Assembly: GCF_000233955.1 (NCBI RefSeq)
Contig: NZ_JH376618.1
Span: forward strand, 62,001 to 126,000
DNA length: 64,000 nt
DNA from: Paraprevotella clara YIT 11840
Lineage (GTDB): Bacteria > Bacteroidota > Bacteroidia > Bacteroidales > Bacteroidaceae
Reading direction: 5' to 3'
A program made the translations under genes and the position numbers. Numbering within the stretch: position 1 is the stretch's first letter; the number at the start of each line of letters is the position of its first letter. The notes below the pieces were generated by a model. The model was not told the origin of the DNA. It worked only from the letters and a program-made list of their open reading frames with translations, and ran no database searches. Below, piece after piece: positions 1 through 8,563 of this stretch.

Positions 1-185
1 TGTCGGGCGGATTTGTGGAGAATGTCTTTTTGTTACTGTATGGGAGGATTTCGGTTCAAAAAGACAGCGTTTTCGTTTTATCTGACAGGCCAAAAACGGG
101 TGAACCGTAGCATACAGTGCATCTTCTTGTATATTTATACGGTATATGCGTTGCTGTTTTGCATATTTTCTGCATATATGCAATT

Positions 186-245
186 CAATCTCAAGAGAAT
201 GACAAATCATTCGGCTGAAAGCGGAAAATCATTCTCTGCATGTCG
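186..245. repeat. 22-bp-period modular array A1 (3 units)
   Basis: Units start at 186, 208 and 230, an exact 22-bp step. The 16-mers are CAATCTCAAGAGAATG, CATTCGGCTGAAAGCG and a degenerate CATTCTCTGCATGTCG, separated by ACAAAT and GAAAAT. The half-words match those in four other arrays of this window. The array lies about 450 bp upstream of the GH28-like gene. Confidence 0.75.
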
Positions 246-265
246 GTTCGTGTTTCTCTTTCAAA

Positions 266-374
266 TGCCGGAAAAATATCTTTTTTCCGGCAAATTTCCG
301 GCTTGCAAACCACGTGCCGGATTTATTTGGCTGCTTTTTCCGTTCCAAAATCCGGTAACATCGTGCAAGCCGGA
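266..374. repeat. Hairpin cluster
   Basis: A perfect 11-bp inverted repeat has arms 266-276 and 282-292 (TGCCGGAAAAA with its complement) and a 5-nt loop. A second perfect 11-bp pair has arms 297-307 and 364-374 (TCCGGCTTGCA), and nested inside it is a 6-bp pair (317-322 with 350-355). This could be a structured RNA, a terminator of an upstream gene or a repetitive palindrome; the sequence alone does not decide. Confidence 0.5.
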
Positions 375-689
375 TGTGTCTTTAAGCTTACGTACCGAGC
401 CACTTCATGCGGCAGGAAAGGCATGAACGGGTGACAGAGGATAAATATTCTTGCGCATGAGTTGTCATTTTGTTATTCCTGACGGGGTGTATGGTTGCGT
501 TATTCTTGCCCGAAGCGTTATCTATGTGCAAATACGCGATTCTCAGGGATGCGAAAATGACATCGTGTCAAAGTGTCAATAGCATGCCGGATTGGGCTTT
601 AATATTTTTTAAGTATAATATAACGTCTTCCGGCAAGTATTTTATAAGGTTCGTTCGTATATATATTATATTCACGTTAAGTTGATAGT

Positions 690-2150
690 ATGAATAAAAT
701 ATTGTATGGCGCGCTGGGAGCCTTCTTCATTTCTTTTCCCATGCAAGCGAAAATACTCGTGTATCCGAGGATAGAAGACAAGGCCGTTGTGGACGACGGC
801 CGTTACAAGGTGTACGTCAGGGAAGCCGGGACGGAAAATGCGTGGCGGGAGTTACAGGTCTTTTCGGTGGAAGTGGACATGGACACCCGGAGCCGGGCGG
901 CCATGGCGCAGTTCGACGCAGACGAGCCGGTGGAGGTGAAGGTCGTCACGCCGGAACAGATGGACGACAACGTAAAAATACGGCCACTCTCGCAAGGTAT
1001 ATCATATAATAAGGTGGGCGGGCACGCCTTGACGTTCCGCTTGGAGCGTCCGGCCAAGTTGAGTGTGGAGTTCGGGGGCGACCGCATGGGCAATCTTCAT
1101 TTGTTTGCCAATGCGGTGGAGACGGAGACGTATGACGGAACGGAGGGCGAAGGCGTCGTGGTTTGGGACGGCGGTTCGAAAGATATTTTCCGGAAAGATT
1201 GCCGTCTGATTTATTTCGGTCCCGGCGTACATAAGCCCAAGGATCTGCCCAACGGCGAGATAGACGTACCGAGCAACTGCACGGTCTATCTGGCACCGGG
1301 AGCTTTGGTGAAAGCCAAACTCCGGGTGGACAGGGCGAAGAATGTGCGGATTGTGGGACGCGGGATGCTGTTTCAGCCCTTGCGCGGCGTGGAAATCACC
1401 CGTTCGCGCAACGTACACGTGGAAGGCATTACGGTGGTCAACCCCCAGCATTACACCATATTGGGCGGCGAGAGCCGTAAGGTGACGGTCAGGAATGTGA
1501 AGAGTTTCTCGTCCCGGGGGTGGAGCGACGGAATAGATTTGATGTGTTGCCACGACTGGTTGGTGGACGATGTGTTTCTTCGTACGAGCGACGACTGTCT
1601 GGCATTTTACAACCACCGTTGGTGGTTTTGGGGAGGGACGAGCAACCTGACGGTGCAAAACTCCATTTTGTGGGCCGATGTGGCGCATGCCATTAACGTG
1701 GGAGGTCATGGCGACGACCGTTCCCCGAAAGGAGAGACGCTTCGCGGCGTGAGGTTCCGCAACATAGACGTGCTGAACGTGGATGAGGATGACGACAATT
1801 ACCGTGGAGTGATGGCCGTGTGTGCGGGCGACAAGAACCGGGTGGAGGATGTGTCGTTCGAGGATATCCGGGTGGAAGACTGCGAAGAGGCCCGGCTGAT
1901 AGACATCCGTGTTATTTTCAATGAGAAATACAACCGTGAGCCTGGCGGTCCGATTCGTAACCTTGTCTTCCGTAATATCCGCTACCAAGGGGAAGGGGGA
2001 AAAATGTATCCTATGCGGATAAAAGGATATGACGCAGACAACGACGTGCGCGGCGTACTGTTGGAGAGTGTCACGGTAGACGGAAAGAAACTGACGGGCA
2101 CGGAAGGGATGGAGATGAACGGGTTCGTTTCCGATGTGGAAGTAAAGTAG
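690..2150 (+). CDS. Secreted GH28-like (polygalacturonase-type) beta-helix glycosidase
   Basis: The 486-residue protein starts with a signal peptide (cleavage likely after residue 20, MQA). An N-terminal beta domain is followed by a right-handed parallel beta-helix of repeated V-x-V-x-x-I/V turns. GH28 hallmarks are visible in order: S-D-G-I-D (about 279-283), S-D-D-C (300-303), G-G-H-G-D-D further on, and a late R-I-K. The two central Asp and the GHG His are the catalytic signature of family 28. It probably removes uronic acid or similar residues from plant polysaccharide in the periplasm or at the surface. No polysaccharide-utilisation genes flank it, so the substrate is open. A related inverting beta-helix family is possible. 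Confidence 0.75.
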   Translation: MNKILYGALGAFFISFPMQAKILVYPRIEDKAVVDDGRYKVYVREAGTENAWRELQVFSVEVDMDTRSRAAMAQFDADEPVEVKVVTPEQMDDNVKIRPLSQGISYNKVGGHALTFRLERPAKLSVEFGGDRMGNLHLFANAVETETYDGTEGEGVVVWDGGSKDIFRKDCRLIYFGPGVHKPKDLPNGEIDVPSNCTVYLAPGALVKAKLRVDRAKNVRIVGRGMLFQPLRGVEITRSRNVHVEGITVVNPQHYTILGGESRKVTVRNVKSFSSRGWSDGIDLMCCHDWLVDDVFLRTSDDCLAFYNHRWWFWGGTSNLTVQNSILWADVAHAINVGGHGDDRSPKGETLRGVRFRNIDVLNVDEDDDNYRGVMAVCAGDKNRVEDVSFEDIRVEDCEEARLIDIRVIFNEKYNREPGGPIRNLVFRNIRYQGEGGKMYPMRIKGYDADNDVRGVLLESVTVDGKKLTGTEGMEMNGFVSDVEVK

Positions 2151-2264
2151 GGCGCTTGTCTTTCGTTTTGTTCATGAAAGCGCGGATAGGTTGCTTTTTT
2201 GTCATGAGAAGTGTCTTTTTCGGCGTAAATAGCGAAATAAATTGCAAGTATTCGCATTTATTTG

Positions 2265-2272
2265 TACCTTTG
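2265..2272 (+). promoter_or_regulatory. Promoter -7 element for the purF-like/carAB/cys run
   Basis: TACCTTTG matches the Bacteroidetes -7 consensus TAnnTTTG, with a TTG about 20 bp upstream (2242). It is 32 bp before the start codon at 2305. No other clear promoter was seen in the short gaps further down the run. Confidence 0.65.
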
Positions 2273-2304
2273 CCCCCTAATAAGGTTTGTAGAGAACGAT
2301 TGTC

Positions 2305-4194
2305 ATGGAACAGTTGAAACATGAATGCGGTATCGCTATGATACGCTTGCTGAAGCCCTTGGAGTATTATCAGGAAAAGTATGGTACTTGGATGTTCGGC
2401 TTGAACAAGCTTTACCTGTTGATGGAGAAACAGCATAACCGCGGACAAGAAGGCGCCGGACTGGCTTGCGTGAAGATGGAGGCGAATCCCGGAGAAGAGT
2501 ATATGTTCCGTGAACGGGCGTTGGGTACGGGTGCCATTACCGAGATTTTTTCTTCCGTGCAGTTCCGGTTCAGGGATTTGAGCGCGGAACAGCTTGCAGA
2601 CGCCACGTATGCCAAACGGCAGCTTCCTTTTGCCGGTGAAATTTATATGGGCCACCTTCGGTATTCAACGACCGGAAAGAGTGGCCTTTCTTTTGTCCAT
2701 CCGTTTCTGAGGCGCAACAACTGGCGGGCGAAAAACCTTGCGTTGTGCGGCAATTTCAATCTGACGAATGTGGATGAGGTATTTGCCGACATTACGGCCA
2801 AAGGGCAGCATCCCCGGATTTATTCCGACACTTATATCATGCTGGAGCAAGTGGGGCACAGGCTCGACCGCGAAAGCGAACGCCTTTACGCCGAAGCCGT
2901 AGGGCTGGGGCTGTCCGGTATGGACATTACACACTATATCGAGGAGCGTATCGACGTGAACAACGTGTTGCGCACGGCGGCCCCCTTGTGGGACGGCGGT
3001 TATGTGGTGTGCGGGGCGACGGGCAGCGGCGAGATGTTTGTCCTGCGCGACCCGTGGGGTATCCGGCCGGCCTTTTGGTATAAAGACGATGAGGTTTTGG
3101 TCGTGGCTTCCGAGCGTCCTGTCATCCAGACGGTTTTCGCGTTGGAGACGGAGCAGATACACGAACTCATGCCGGGGCAGGCGGTCAGCGTGCATAAGGA
3201 CGGAGAGATGCGTCTGGAACAAATCCTGCAACCCAAGGAGGTGAAAGCCTGCTCGTTCGAACGAATCTATTTCAGCCGTGGAAGCGACCGCGATATTTAC
3301 CTGGAGCGTAAGGCTTTGGGCATGCAGTTGCGCGATGCCATCCTGAAAGCCATTGGCGGGGATTTGGAACATACGGTGTTCTCTTTTATTCCGAACACGG
3401 CGGAAGTCGCCTTTTATGGCATGTTGGACGCTTTCAAGGCATATTTGAACCAGACCAAGATTGCCCAGATAGAAGCGTTGGGACATAAGCCCACGCATGA
3501 GGAGCTCGAACGTATCCTGAGCCAGTATATCCGTAGTGAGAAAGTGGCTATCAAGGACATCAAACTGCGTACGTTCATTACGGAAGGCAACAGCCGGAAC
3601 GATTTGGCTGCGCATGTGTATGACATCACTTACGGGAGCGTGAATGCCTACGAGGACAATCTGGTGGTCATCGACGACAGTATCGTGCGCGGGACTACGC
3701 TGAAAGAGAGCATCATCCGCATCCTCGACCGCCTGCATCCGAAGAAAATTGTGCTGGTGTCTTCTTCTCCGCAGGTGCGCTATCCCGATTATTACGGTAT
3801 CGACATGTCCAATATGGACGAATTCATCGCTTTCCGCGCAGCCGTGGAGCTGTTGAAAGAACGGGGCATGGCGCACGTGGTAGGCGAGGTTTATGAACAA
3901 TGTAAAATGCAGATGGGGTTGCCTAAAGAAGAGATGGCGAACAGTGTGAAAGCCATCTATGCCCCTTTTACGGACGAAGACATTTCACGCAAGATGGTGG
4001 AGATGTTGCGTCCGGCAGGAGTCACCACACCCATTGAAATCGTATACCAGACGCTGGAGGGCCTTCATGAGGCCTGCCCGGAGCATTCGGGCGACTGGTA
4101 TTTCAGTGGCGACTATCCGACACCGGGCGGTGTGAAGCTGGTGAACCGGGCGTTCATCAGTTATTATGAGAATGTGTTTAAGGCAAATAAATAA
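2305..4194 (+). CDS. PurF-like glutamine amidotransferase/phosphoribosyltransferase
   Basis: The 629-residue protein has a class II glutamine amidotransferase domain and a phosphoribosyltransferase domain. Cys8 in H-E-C-G-I would be the N-terminal nucleophile after removal of a seven-residue propeptide, and N-R-G-Q-E-G-A-G matches the PurF/GlmS type. The PRPP-binding loop V-V-I-D-D-S-I-V-R-G-T-T lies near residues 453-464. It is about 130 residues longer than typical PurF. The usual G-I-P-Y-x-x-G-F-V-K-N-x-Y-x-G-R-T-F-I stretch is replaced by unrelated sequence with an insertion of about 40 residues. It begins the run with carA and carB (24-bp gap). It may make phosphoribosylamine, or act as a divergent paralogue that supplies ammonia. 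Confidence 0.75.
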   Translation: MEQLKHECGIAMIRLLKPLEYYQEKYGTWMFGLNKLYLLMEKQHNRGQEGAGLACVKMEANPGEEYMFRERALGTGAITEIFSSVQFRFRDLSAEQLADATYAKRQLPFAGEIYMGHLRYSTTGKSGLSFVHPFLRRNNWRAKNLALCGNFNLTNVDEVFADITAKGQHPRIYSDTYIMLEQVGHRLDRESERLYAEAVGLGLSGMDITHYIEERIDVNNVLRTAAPLWDGGYVVCGATGSGEMFVLRDPWGIRPAFWYKDDEVLVVASERPVIQTVFALETEQIHELMPGQAVSVHKDGEMRLEQILQPKEVKACSFERIYFSRGSDRDIYLERKALGMQLRDAILKAIGGDLEHTVFSFIPNTAEVAFYGMLDAFKAYLNQTKIAQIEALGHKPTHEELERILSQYIRSEKVAIKDIKLRTFITEGNSRNDLAAHVYDITYGSVNAYEDNLVVIDDSIVRGTTLKESIIRILDRLHPKKIVLVSSSPQVRYPDYYGIDMSNMDEFIAFRAAVELLKERGMAHVVGEVYEQCKMQMGLPKEEMANSVKAIYAPFTDEDISRKMVEMLRPAGVTTPIEIVYQTLEGLHEACPEHSGDWYFSGDYPTPGGVKLVNRAFISYYENVFKANK

Positions 4195-4218
4195 GATAAT
4201 AAAGATTGTATTTCTGCA

Positions 4219-5301
4219 ATGAGAAACGTGACACTTATCCTCGACGACGGGAGCCGTTTTCACGGTAAGTCGTTCGGTTATGAAAAACCGGTGGCCGGCG
4301 AAGTGGTTTTCAATACGGCCATGATGGGGTATCCGGAGAGTTTGACCGACCCGTCTTATGCCGGGCAGTTGATGACGCTGACCTATCCTTTGGTCGGGAA
4401 CTACGGCGTGCCGGCTTTTACCATGGAAGAGAATGGCCTGGCCACTTTTATGGAGAGCGACCGGATTTATGCCTCGGCCATTATCGTAAGCGATTATAGT
4501 CTGGCCTACAACCATTGGAATGCAAAAGAAAGTCTGGCGGACTGGCTGAAACGGGAACAGGTGCCGGGCATCACGGGAGTGGATACGCGTGAGTTGACGA
4601 AAGTGTTGCGCGAGCACGGGGTGATGATGGGTAAAATCGTGTTTGACGACGAACCGGATAACATACCCGAGGCCGATTATAACGGTGTGAACTTCGTGGA
4701 TAAAGTGTCGTGTAAGGAAATCATCCGCTACAATGAAGGAGACGGGCGGAAGAAAGTTGTGCTGGTGGATTGTGGCGTGAAACACAATATCATACGTTGC
4801 CTGCTTCGTCGCGGCGTGGAAGTGATACGCGTGCCTTGGGACTATGATTTCAATACGTTGGAGTTTGACGGCCTTTTCTTGGCCAACGGTCCCGGCGATC
4901 CGGACACGTGCGAGGCTGCGGTGGCGAACATCCGCAAGTTCCTTGCTTCTCCTTCGGTGCGCCCCTGCATGGGCATCTGTATGGGCAACCAGCTTTTGAG
5001 CAAAGCGGCCGGCGCCCGGATTTATAAATTGAAGTACGGACACCGCAGCCACAATCAGCCGGTGAGGATGGTGGGCACGACCCGTTGTTTCATCACGAGC
5101 CAGAATCACGGTTATGCTGTGGATGCGGAAACGCTCGGGGCAGACTGGGAACCCTTGTTCGTCAACATGAACGACGGTTCCAATGAAGGCATACGCCATA
5201 AAGTGAATCCTTGGTTTAGCGCGCAGTTCCATCCGGAAGCTTGCAGCGGTCCGGTGGATACGGAGTTCATGTTCGATGATTTTGTTAATTTGCTCAAATA
5301 A
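4219..5301 (+). CDS. carA: Carbamoyl phosphate synthase small subunit
   Basis: The 360-residue glutaminase subunit hydrolyses glutamine and passes ammonia to CarB for carbamoyl phosphate synthesis (pyrimidines and arginine). An N-terminal CPSase small-chain domain (about 1-135) precedes a class I amidotransferase domain. The nucleophile is Cys254 in G-I-C-M-G-N-Q; the usual His after Gly is Asn here, a position that is not catalytic. His338 and Glu340 in Q-F-H-P-E-A complete the triad. It lies 14 bp before carB. Confidence 0.95.
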   Translation: MRNVTLILDDGSRFHGKSFGYEKPVAGEVVFNTAMMGYPESLTDPSYAGQLMTLTYPLVGNYGVPAFTMEENGLATFMESDRIYASAIIVSDYSLAYNHWNAKESLADWLKREQVPGITGVDTRELTKVLREHGVMMGKIVFDDEPDNIPEADYNGVNFVDKVSCKEIIRYNEGDGRKKVVLVDCGVKHNIIRCLLRRGVEVIRVPWDYDFNTLEFDGLFLANGPGDPDTCEAAVANIRKFLASPSVRPCMGICMGNQLLSKAAGARIYKLKYGHRSHNQPVRMVGTTRCFITSQNHGYAVDAETLGADWEPLFVNMNDGSNEGIRHKVNPWFSAQFHPEACSGPVDTEFMFDDFVNLLK

Positions 5302-5315
5302 GAAACAGGTGGTCT

Positions 5316-8300
5316 ATGGAAGATAAAGGAATAAAGAAAGTCTTGTTGTTAGGTTCCGGTGCGCTGAAGATCGGCGAGGCCGGTGAGTTTGATTACTCCG
5401 GTTCGCAAGCATTGAAAGCGTTGAAAGAGGAAGGGATAGAGACGGTACTCATCAATCCGAACATCGCCACCGTGCAGACGAGCGAAGGTGTGGCCGACCA
5501 GATTTATTTTTTGCCGGTGACTCCGTTCTTTGTGGAGAAAGTCATCCGGAAGGAACGGCCGCAAGGCATCTTGTTGGCGTTTGGAGGACAGACGGCTTTG
5601 AATTGCGGTGTAGCCTTATATAAGGAAGGCATTTTGGAGAAATACGGCGTGCAGGTGCTCGGAACTCCGGTACAGGCTATCATCGACACGGAAGACCGTG
5701 AATTGTTCGTGAAGAAGCTCGATGAAATCGACGTGAAGACCATCAAGAGCCATGCTTGCGAGAATATGGAAGAAGCCCGCAAGGCGGCTGCCCATCTGGG
5801 CTATCCCGTGATTATCCGTGCGGCCTATGCGCTGGGTGGATTGGGCTCCGGATTCTGCGACAATGAGGAAGAACTTAACAAGTTGGCAGAGAAGGCTTTC
5901 TCGTTTTCACCTCAAGTGTTGGTGGAGAAGAGCTTGAAAGGATGGAAAGAGATTGAATACGAAGTGGTGCGCGACCGGTATGACAACTGTATCACGGTGT
6001 GCAACATGGAAAACTTTGACCCGCTCGGCATTCATACCGGTGAAAGTATCGTGATTGCTCCCTCGCAGACGTTGACCAATTCGGAATACCACAAATTGCG
6101 GGCGTTGAGCATCCGCATCATCCGTCACATCGGAATCGTGGGAGAATGTAATGTGCAATATGCTTTCGACCCTGAGTCGGAGGATTACCGTGTCATAGAG
6201 GTGAATGCCCGTCTGAGCCGTTCTTCTGCTTTGGCCTCCAAGGCCACGGGGTATCCGTTGGCTTTTGTGGCGGCCAAGTTGGGGTTGGGTTACGGGCTGT
6301 TTGAACTGAAAAACTCCGTGACGAAAACAACGTCGGCCTTCTTCGAGCCGGCGTTGGATTATGTGGTGTGCAAGATACCGCGCTGGGATTTGGGTAAGTT
6401 CCGGGGTGTGGACCGCGAGTTGGGTTCCTCCATGAAGTCTGTAGGCGAGGTGATGGCCATAGGCCGTACTTTCGAAGAGGCCATCCAGAAAGGCTTGCGC
6501 ATGATAGGTCAGGGGATGCATGGTTTTGTGGAGAACAAGGAACTGCAAATCGACGACATCGATGCCGCCCTGCACGAACCGACCGACAAGCGTATCTTTA
6601 TCATCTCCAAGGCCATGCAGCAAGGTTATACGATAGACCGGATTCATGAATTGACGAAGATAGACAAGTGGTTCCTGCAAAAATTGCAGAACATCAAGGA
6701 TACGTCCAAGGCTTTGCATGCCTGTAAAAGCATCAATGTGATGGACAATGACTTGCTGCGCCGGGCGAAGGTGCAAGGCTTTACGGATTTCCAGATAGCC
6801 CGTGCCTTGGGTATGGAAGAGGAAATGGACATCGAAGAGGCTTCGCTGATAGTGCGCCGTCGTCGTTTGTCCGCAGGTATCGTACCGGTTGTGAAGCAAA
6901 TAGACACGTTGGCTGCCGAGTATCCGGCGCAGACGAACTATTTGTACATGACTTATAGCGGTATAGCCCATGACATTCATTACGAACACGACAAGCGCAG
7001 TATTGTGGTTTTGGGTTCGGGTGCCTATCGTATCGGGTCGTCCGTCGAGTTCGACTGGTGCGGTGTGCAGGCGTTGAACACCATCCGTAAAGAAGGTTTC
7101 CGTTCGGTGATGATTAACTACAATCCCGAAACGGTATCTACCGACTACGACATGTGCGACCGCCTTTATTTCGACGAACTGACTTTCGAGCGCGTGTTGG
7201 ATATTCTGGACTTGGAATGTCCGAAAGGGGTTATCGTTTCTACGGGCGGACAAATCCCGAACAACCTGGCCATCCGTTTGGACCAGCAGCGTATTCCTAT
7301 TCTCGGCACGACGGCCAAGAGCATCGACAATGCGGAAGACCGTGAGAAGTTCTCGGCCATGTTGAACCGTATCGGCGTGGATCAGCCGGAGTGGAGTGCG
7401 CTGACCAGCATGGACGATGTAAACGCATTTATAGATAAGGTGGGCTTTCCGGTTCTGGTGCGTCCTTCGTACGTGCTTTCCGGTGCGGCGATGAACGTAT
7501 GTTCCAACCAGGATGAGTTAGAGCGATTCTTGAAGTTAGCCGCCAATGTGTCTCATAAACACCCTGTTGTCATCAGTAAGTTCTTACAGCATGCCAAAGA
7601 GGTGGAGATGGACGCCGTGGCACGTGAGGGAGAAATCGTGGCATACGCCATCAGCGAGCACATCGAGTTTGCCGGCGTGCATTCGGGAGATGCCACTATC
7701 CAGTTCCCTGCACAGAAACTGTATGTGGAGACGGTGCGCCGCATCAAGAAGATTTCCGGGCAAATAGCCCGCGAGTTGAAAATCAGCGGCCCGTTCAATA
7801 TCCAGTTCTTGGCCAAGGACAACGACATCAAGGTCATTGAATGCAACCTGCGCGCTTCGCGGAGTTTCCCGTTCGTGAGCAAGGTGCTTAAGATCAATAT
7901 GATTGAACTGGCCACGAAAGTCATGCTGGGATTGCCCGTGGAGAAACCGAACAAGAGTCTGTTCGATTTCGATTATGTGGGTATCAAGGCCAGTCAGTTC
8001 TCGTTCAACCGCTTGCAGAAGGCCGACCCCGTACTGGGAGTCGATATGGCATCGACCGGAGAAGTCGGTTGTTTGGGCGACGATTCGGGAACCGCTTTGC
8101 TTACGGCCATGCTTTCGGTAGGGCATCGTATTCCGAAGAAGAACATTCTTTTGTCTACCGGTGGTGCTAAACAGAAAGCCGACATGCTGGAAGCAGCCCG
8201 TACTTTAAAGGAGCATGGTTATGAACTTTATGCTACGGGAGGGACCAGTCGCTATCTGACGGAGAACGGTGTGGCGAATCATCTGGTGTATTGGCCGAGC

Positions 8301-8540
8301 GAAGAGGGGACGCCTCAAGCGCTTACCATGCTGCATAATCGGGAGATAGACATGGTAGTCAATATCCCGAAAGATTTGACGGTAAGCGAATTGAGTAACG
8401 GTTACAAGATTCGCCGTGCTGCGGTGGATTTGAACATTCCTTTGATTACGAACTCCCGTTTGGCAAGTGCCTTTATCCAGGCTTTCTGCCATATTGATAT
8501 GGATGATCTGCCCATAAAGAGCTGGTCTGAATATAAGTAA
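5316..8540 (+). CDS. carB: Carbamoyl phosphate synthase large subunit
   Basis: The 1074-residue length is normal for CarB. Two homologous ATP-grasp halves are visible, each opening with a G-S-G-A-x-x-I-G-x-x-x-E-F-D-type motif (near residues 12 and 567). An oligomerisation region lies between them, and a C-terminal MGS-like regulatory domain (about 940-1060, containing Y-A-T-G-G-T-S) usually binds UMP or ornithine. It makes carbamoyl phosphate from bicarbonate, ammonia and two ATP. The next gene, a transporter, begins 23 bp downstream with no obvious terminator, so carAB and the sulfur genes may be cotranscribed. Confidence 0.96.
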   Translation: MEDKGIKKVLLLGSGALKIGEAGEFDYSGSQALKALKEEGIETVLINPNIATVQTSEGVADQIYFLPVTPFFVEKVIRKERPQGILLAFGGQTALNCGVALYKEGILEKYGVQVLGTPVQAIIDTEDRELFVKKLDEIDVKTIKSHACENMEEARKAAAHLGYPVIIRAAYALGGLGSGFCDNEEELNKLAEKAFSFSPQVLVEKSLKGWKEIEYEVVRDRYDNCITVCNMENFDPLGIHTGESIVIAPSQTLTNSEYHKLRALSIRIIRHIGIVGECNVQYAFDPESEDYRVIEVNARLSRSSALASKATGYPLAFVAAKLGLGYGLFELKNSVTKTTSAFFEPALDYVVCKIPRWDLGKFRGVDRELGSSMKSVGEVMAIGRTFEEAIQKGLRMIGQGMHGFVENKELQIDDIDAALHEPTDKRIFIISKAMQQGYTIDRIHELTKIDKWFLQKLQNIKDTSKALHACKSINVMDNDLLRRAKVQGFTDFQIARALGMEEEMDIEEASLIVRRRRLSAGIVPVVKQIDTLAAEYPAQTNYLYMTYSGIAHDIHYEHDKRSIVVLGSGAYRIGSSVEFDWCGVQALNTIRKEGFRSVMINYNPETVSTDYDMCDRLYFDELTFERVLDILDLECPKGVIVSTGGQIPNNLAIRLDQQRIPILGTTAKSIDNAEDREKFSAMLNRIGVDQPEWSALTSMDDVNAFIDKVGFPVLVRPSYVLSGAAMNVCSNQDELERFLKLAANVSHKHPVVISKFLQHAKEVEMDAVAREGEIVAYAISEHIEFAGVHSGDATIQFPAQKLYVETVRRIKKISGQIARELKISGPFNIQFLAKDNDIKVIECNLRASRSFPFVSKVLKINMIELATKVMLGLPVEKPNKSLFDFDYVGIKASQFSFNRLQKADPVLGVDMASTGEVGCLGDDSGTALLTAMLSVGHRIPKKNILLSTGGAKQKADMLEAARTLKEHGYELYATGGTSRYLTENGVANHLVYWPSEEGTPQALTMLHNREIDMVVNIPKDLTVSELSNGYKIRRAAVDLNIPLITNSRLASAFIQAFCHIDMDDLPIKSWSEYK

Positions 8541-8563
8541 ACACTACACAATCATACCATACC

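Larger units (their letters stand above)
1..689. other. Noncoding region before the GH28-like gene
   Basis: No reading frame here looks like a protein: the short open frames are low in complexity, rich in F/C/R and have no recognisable motif. The stretch holds a three-unit 22-bp-period array (186-245), a perfect 11-bp hairpin (266-292) and a nested inverted repeat (297-374). No exact TAnnTTTG promoter was found close to the gene at 690. Its 5' neighbour lies outside the window. Confidence 0.6.

Noticed and set aside
13-685. Small open frames in the first 690 bp
   Set aside because: They have no recognisable domains and cross hairpins and the modular array.
5907-7253. 448-codon open frame antisense to carB
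   Set aside because: It is a shadow of carB codon bias: no family motifs, very His/Arg/Gln-rich, and carB is unquestionable.
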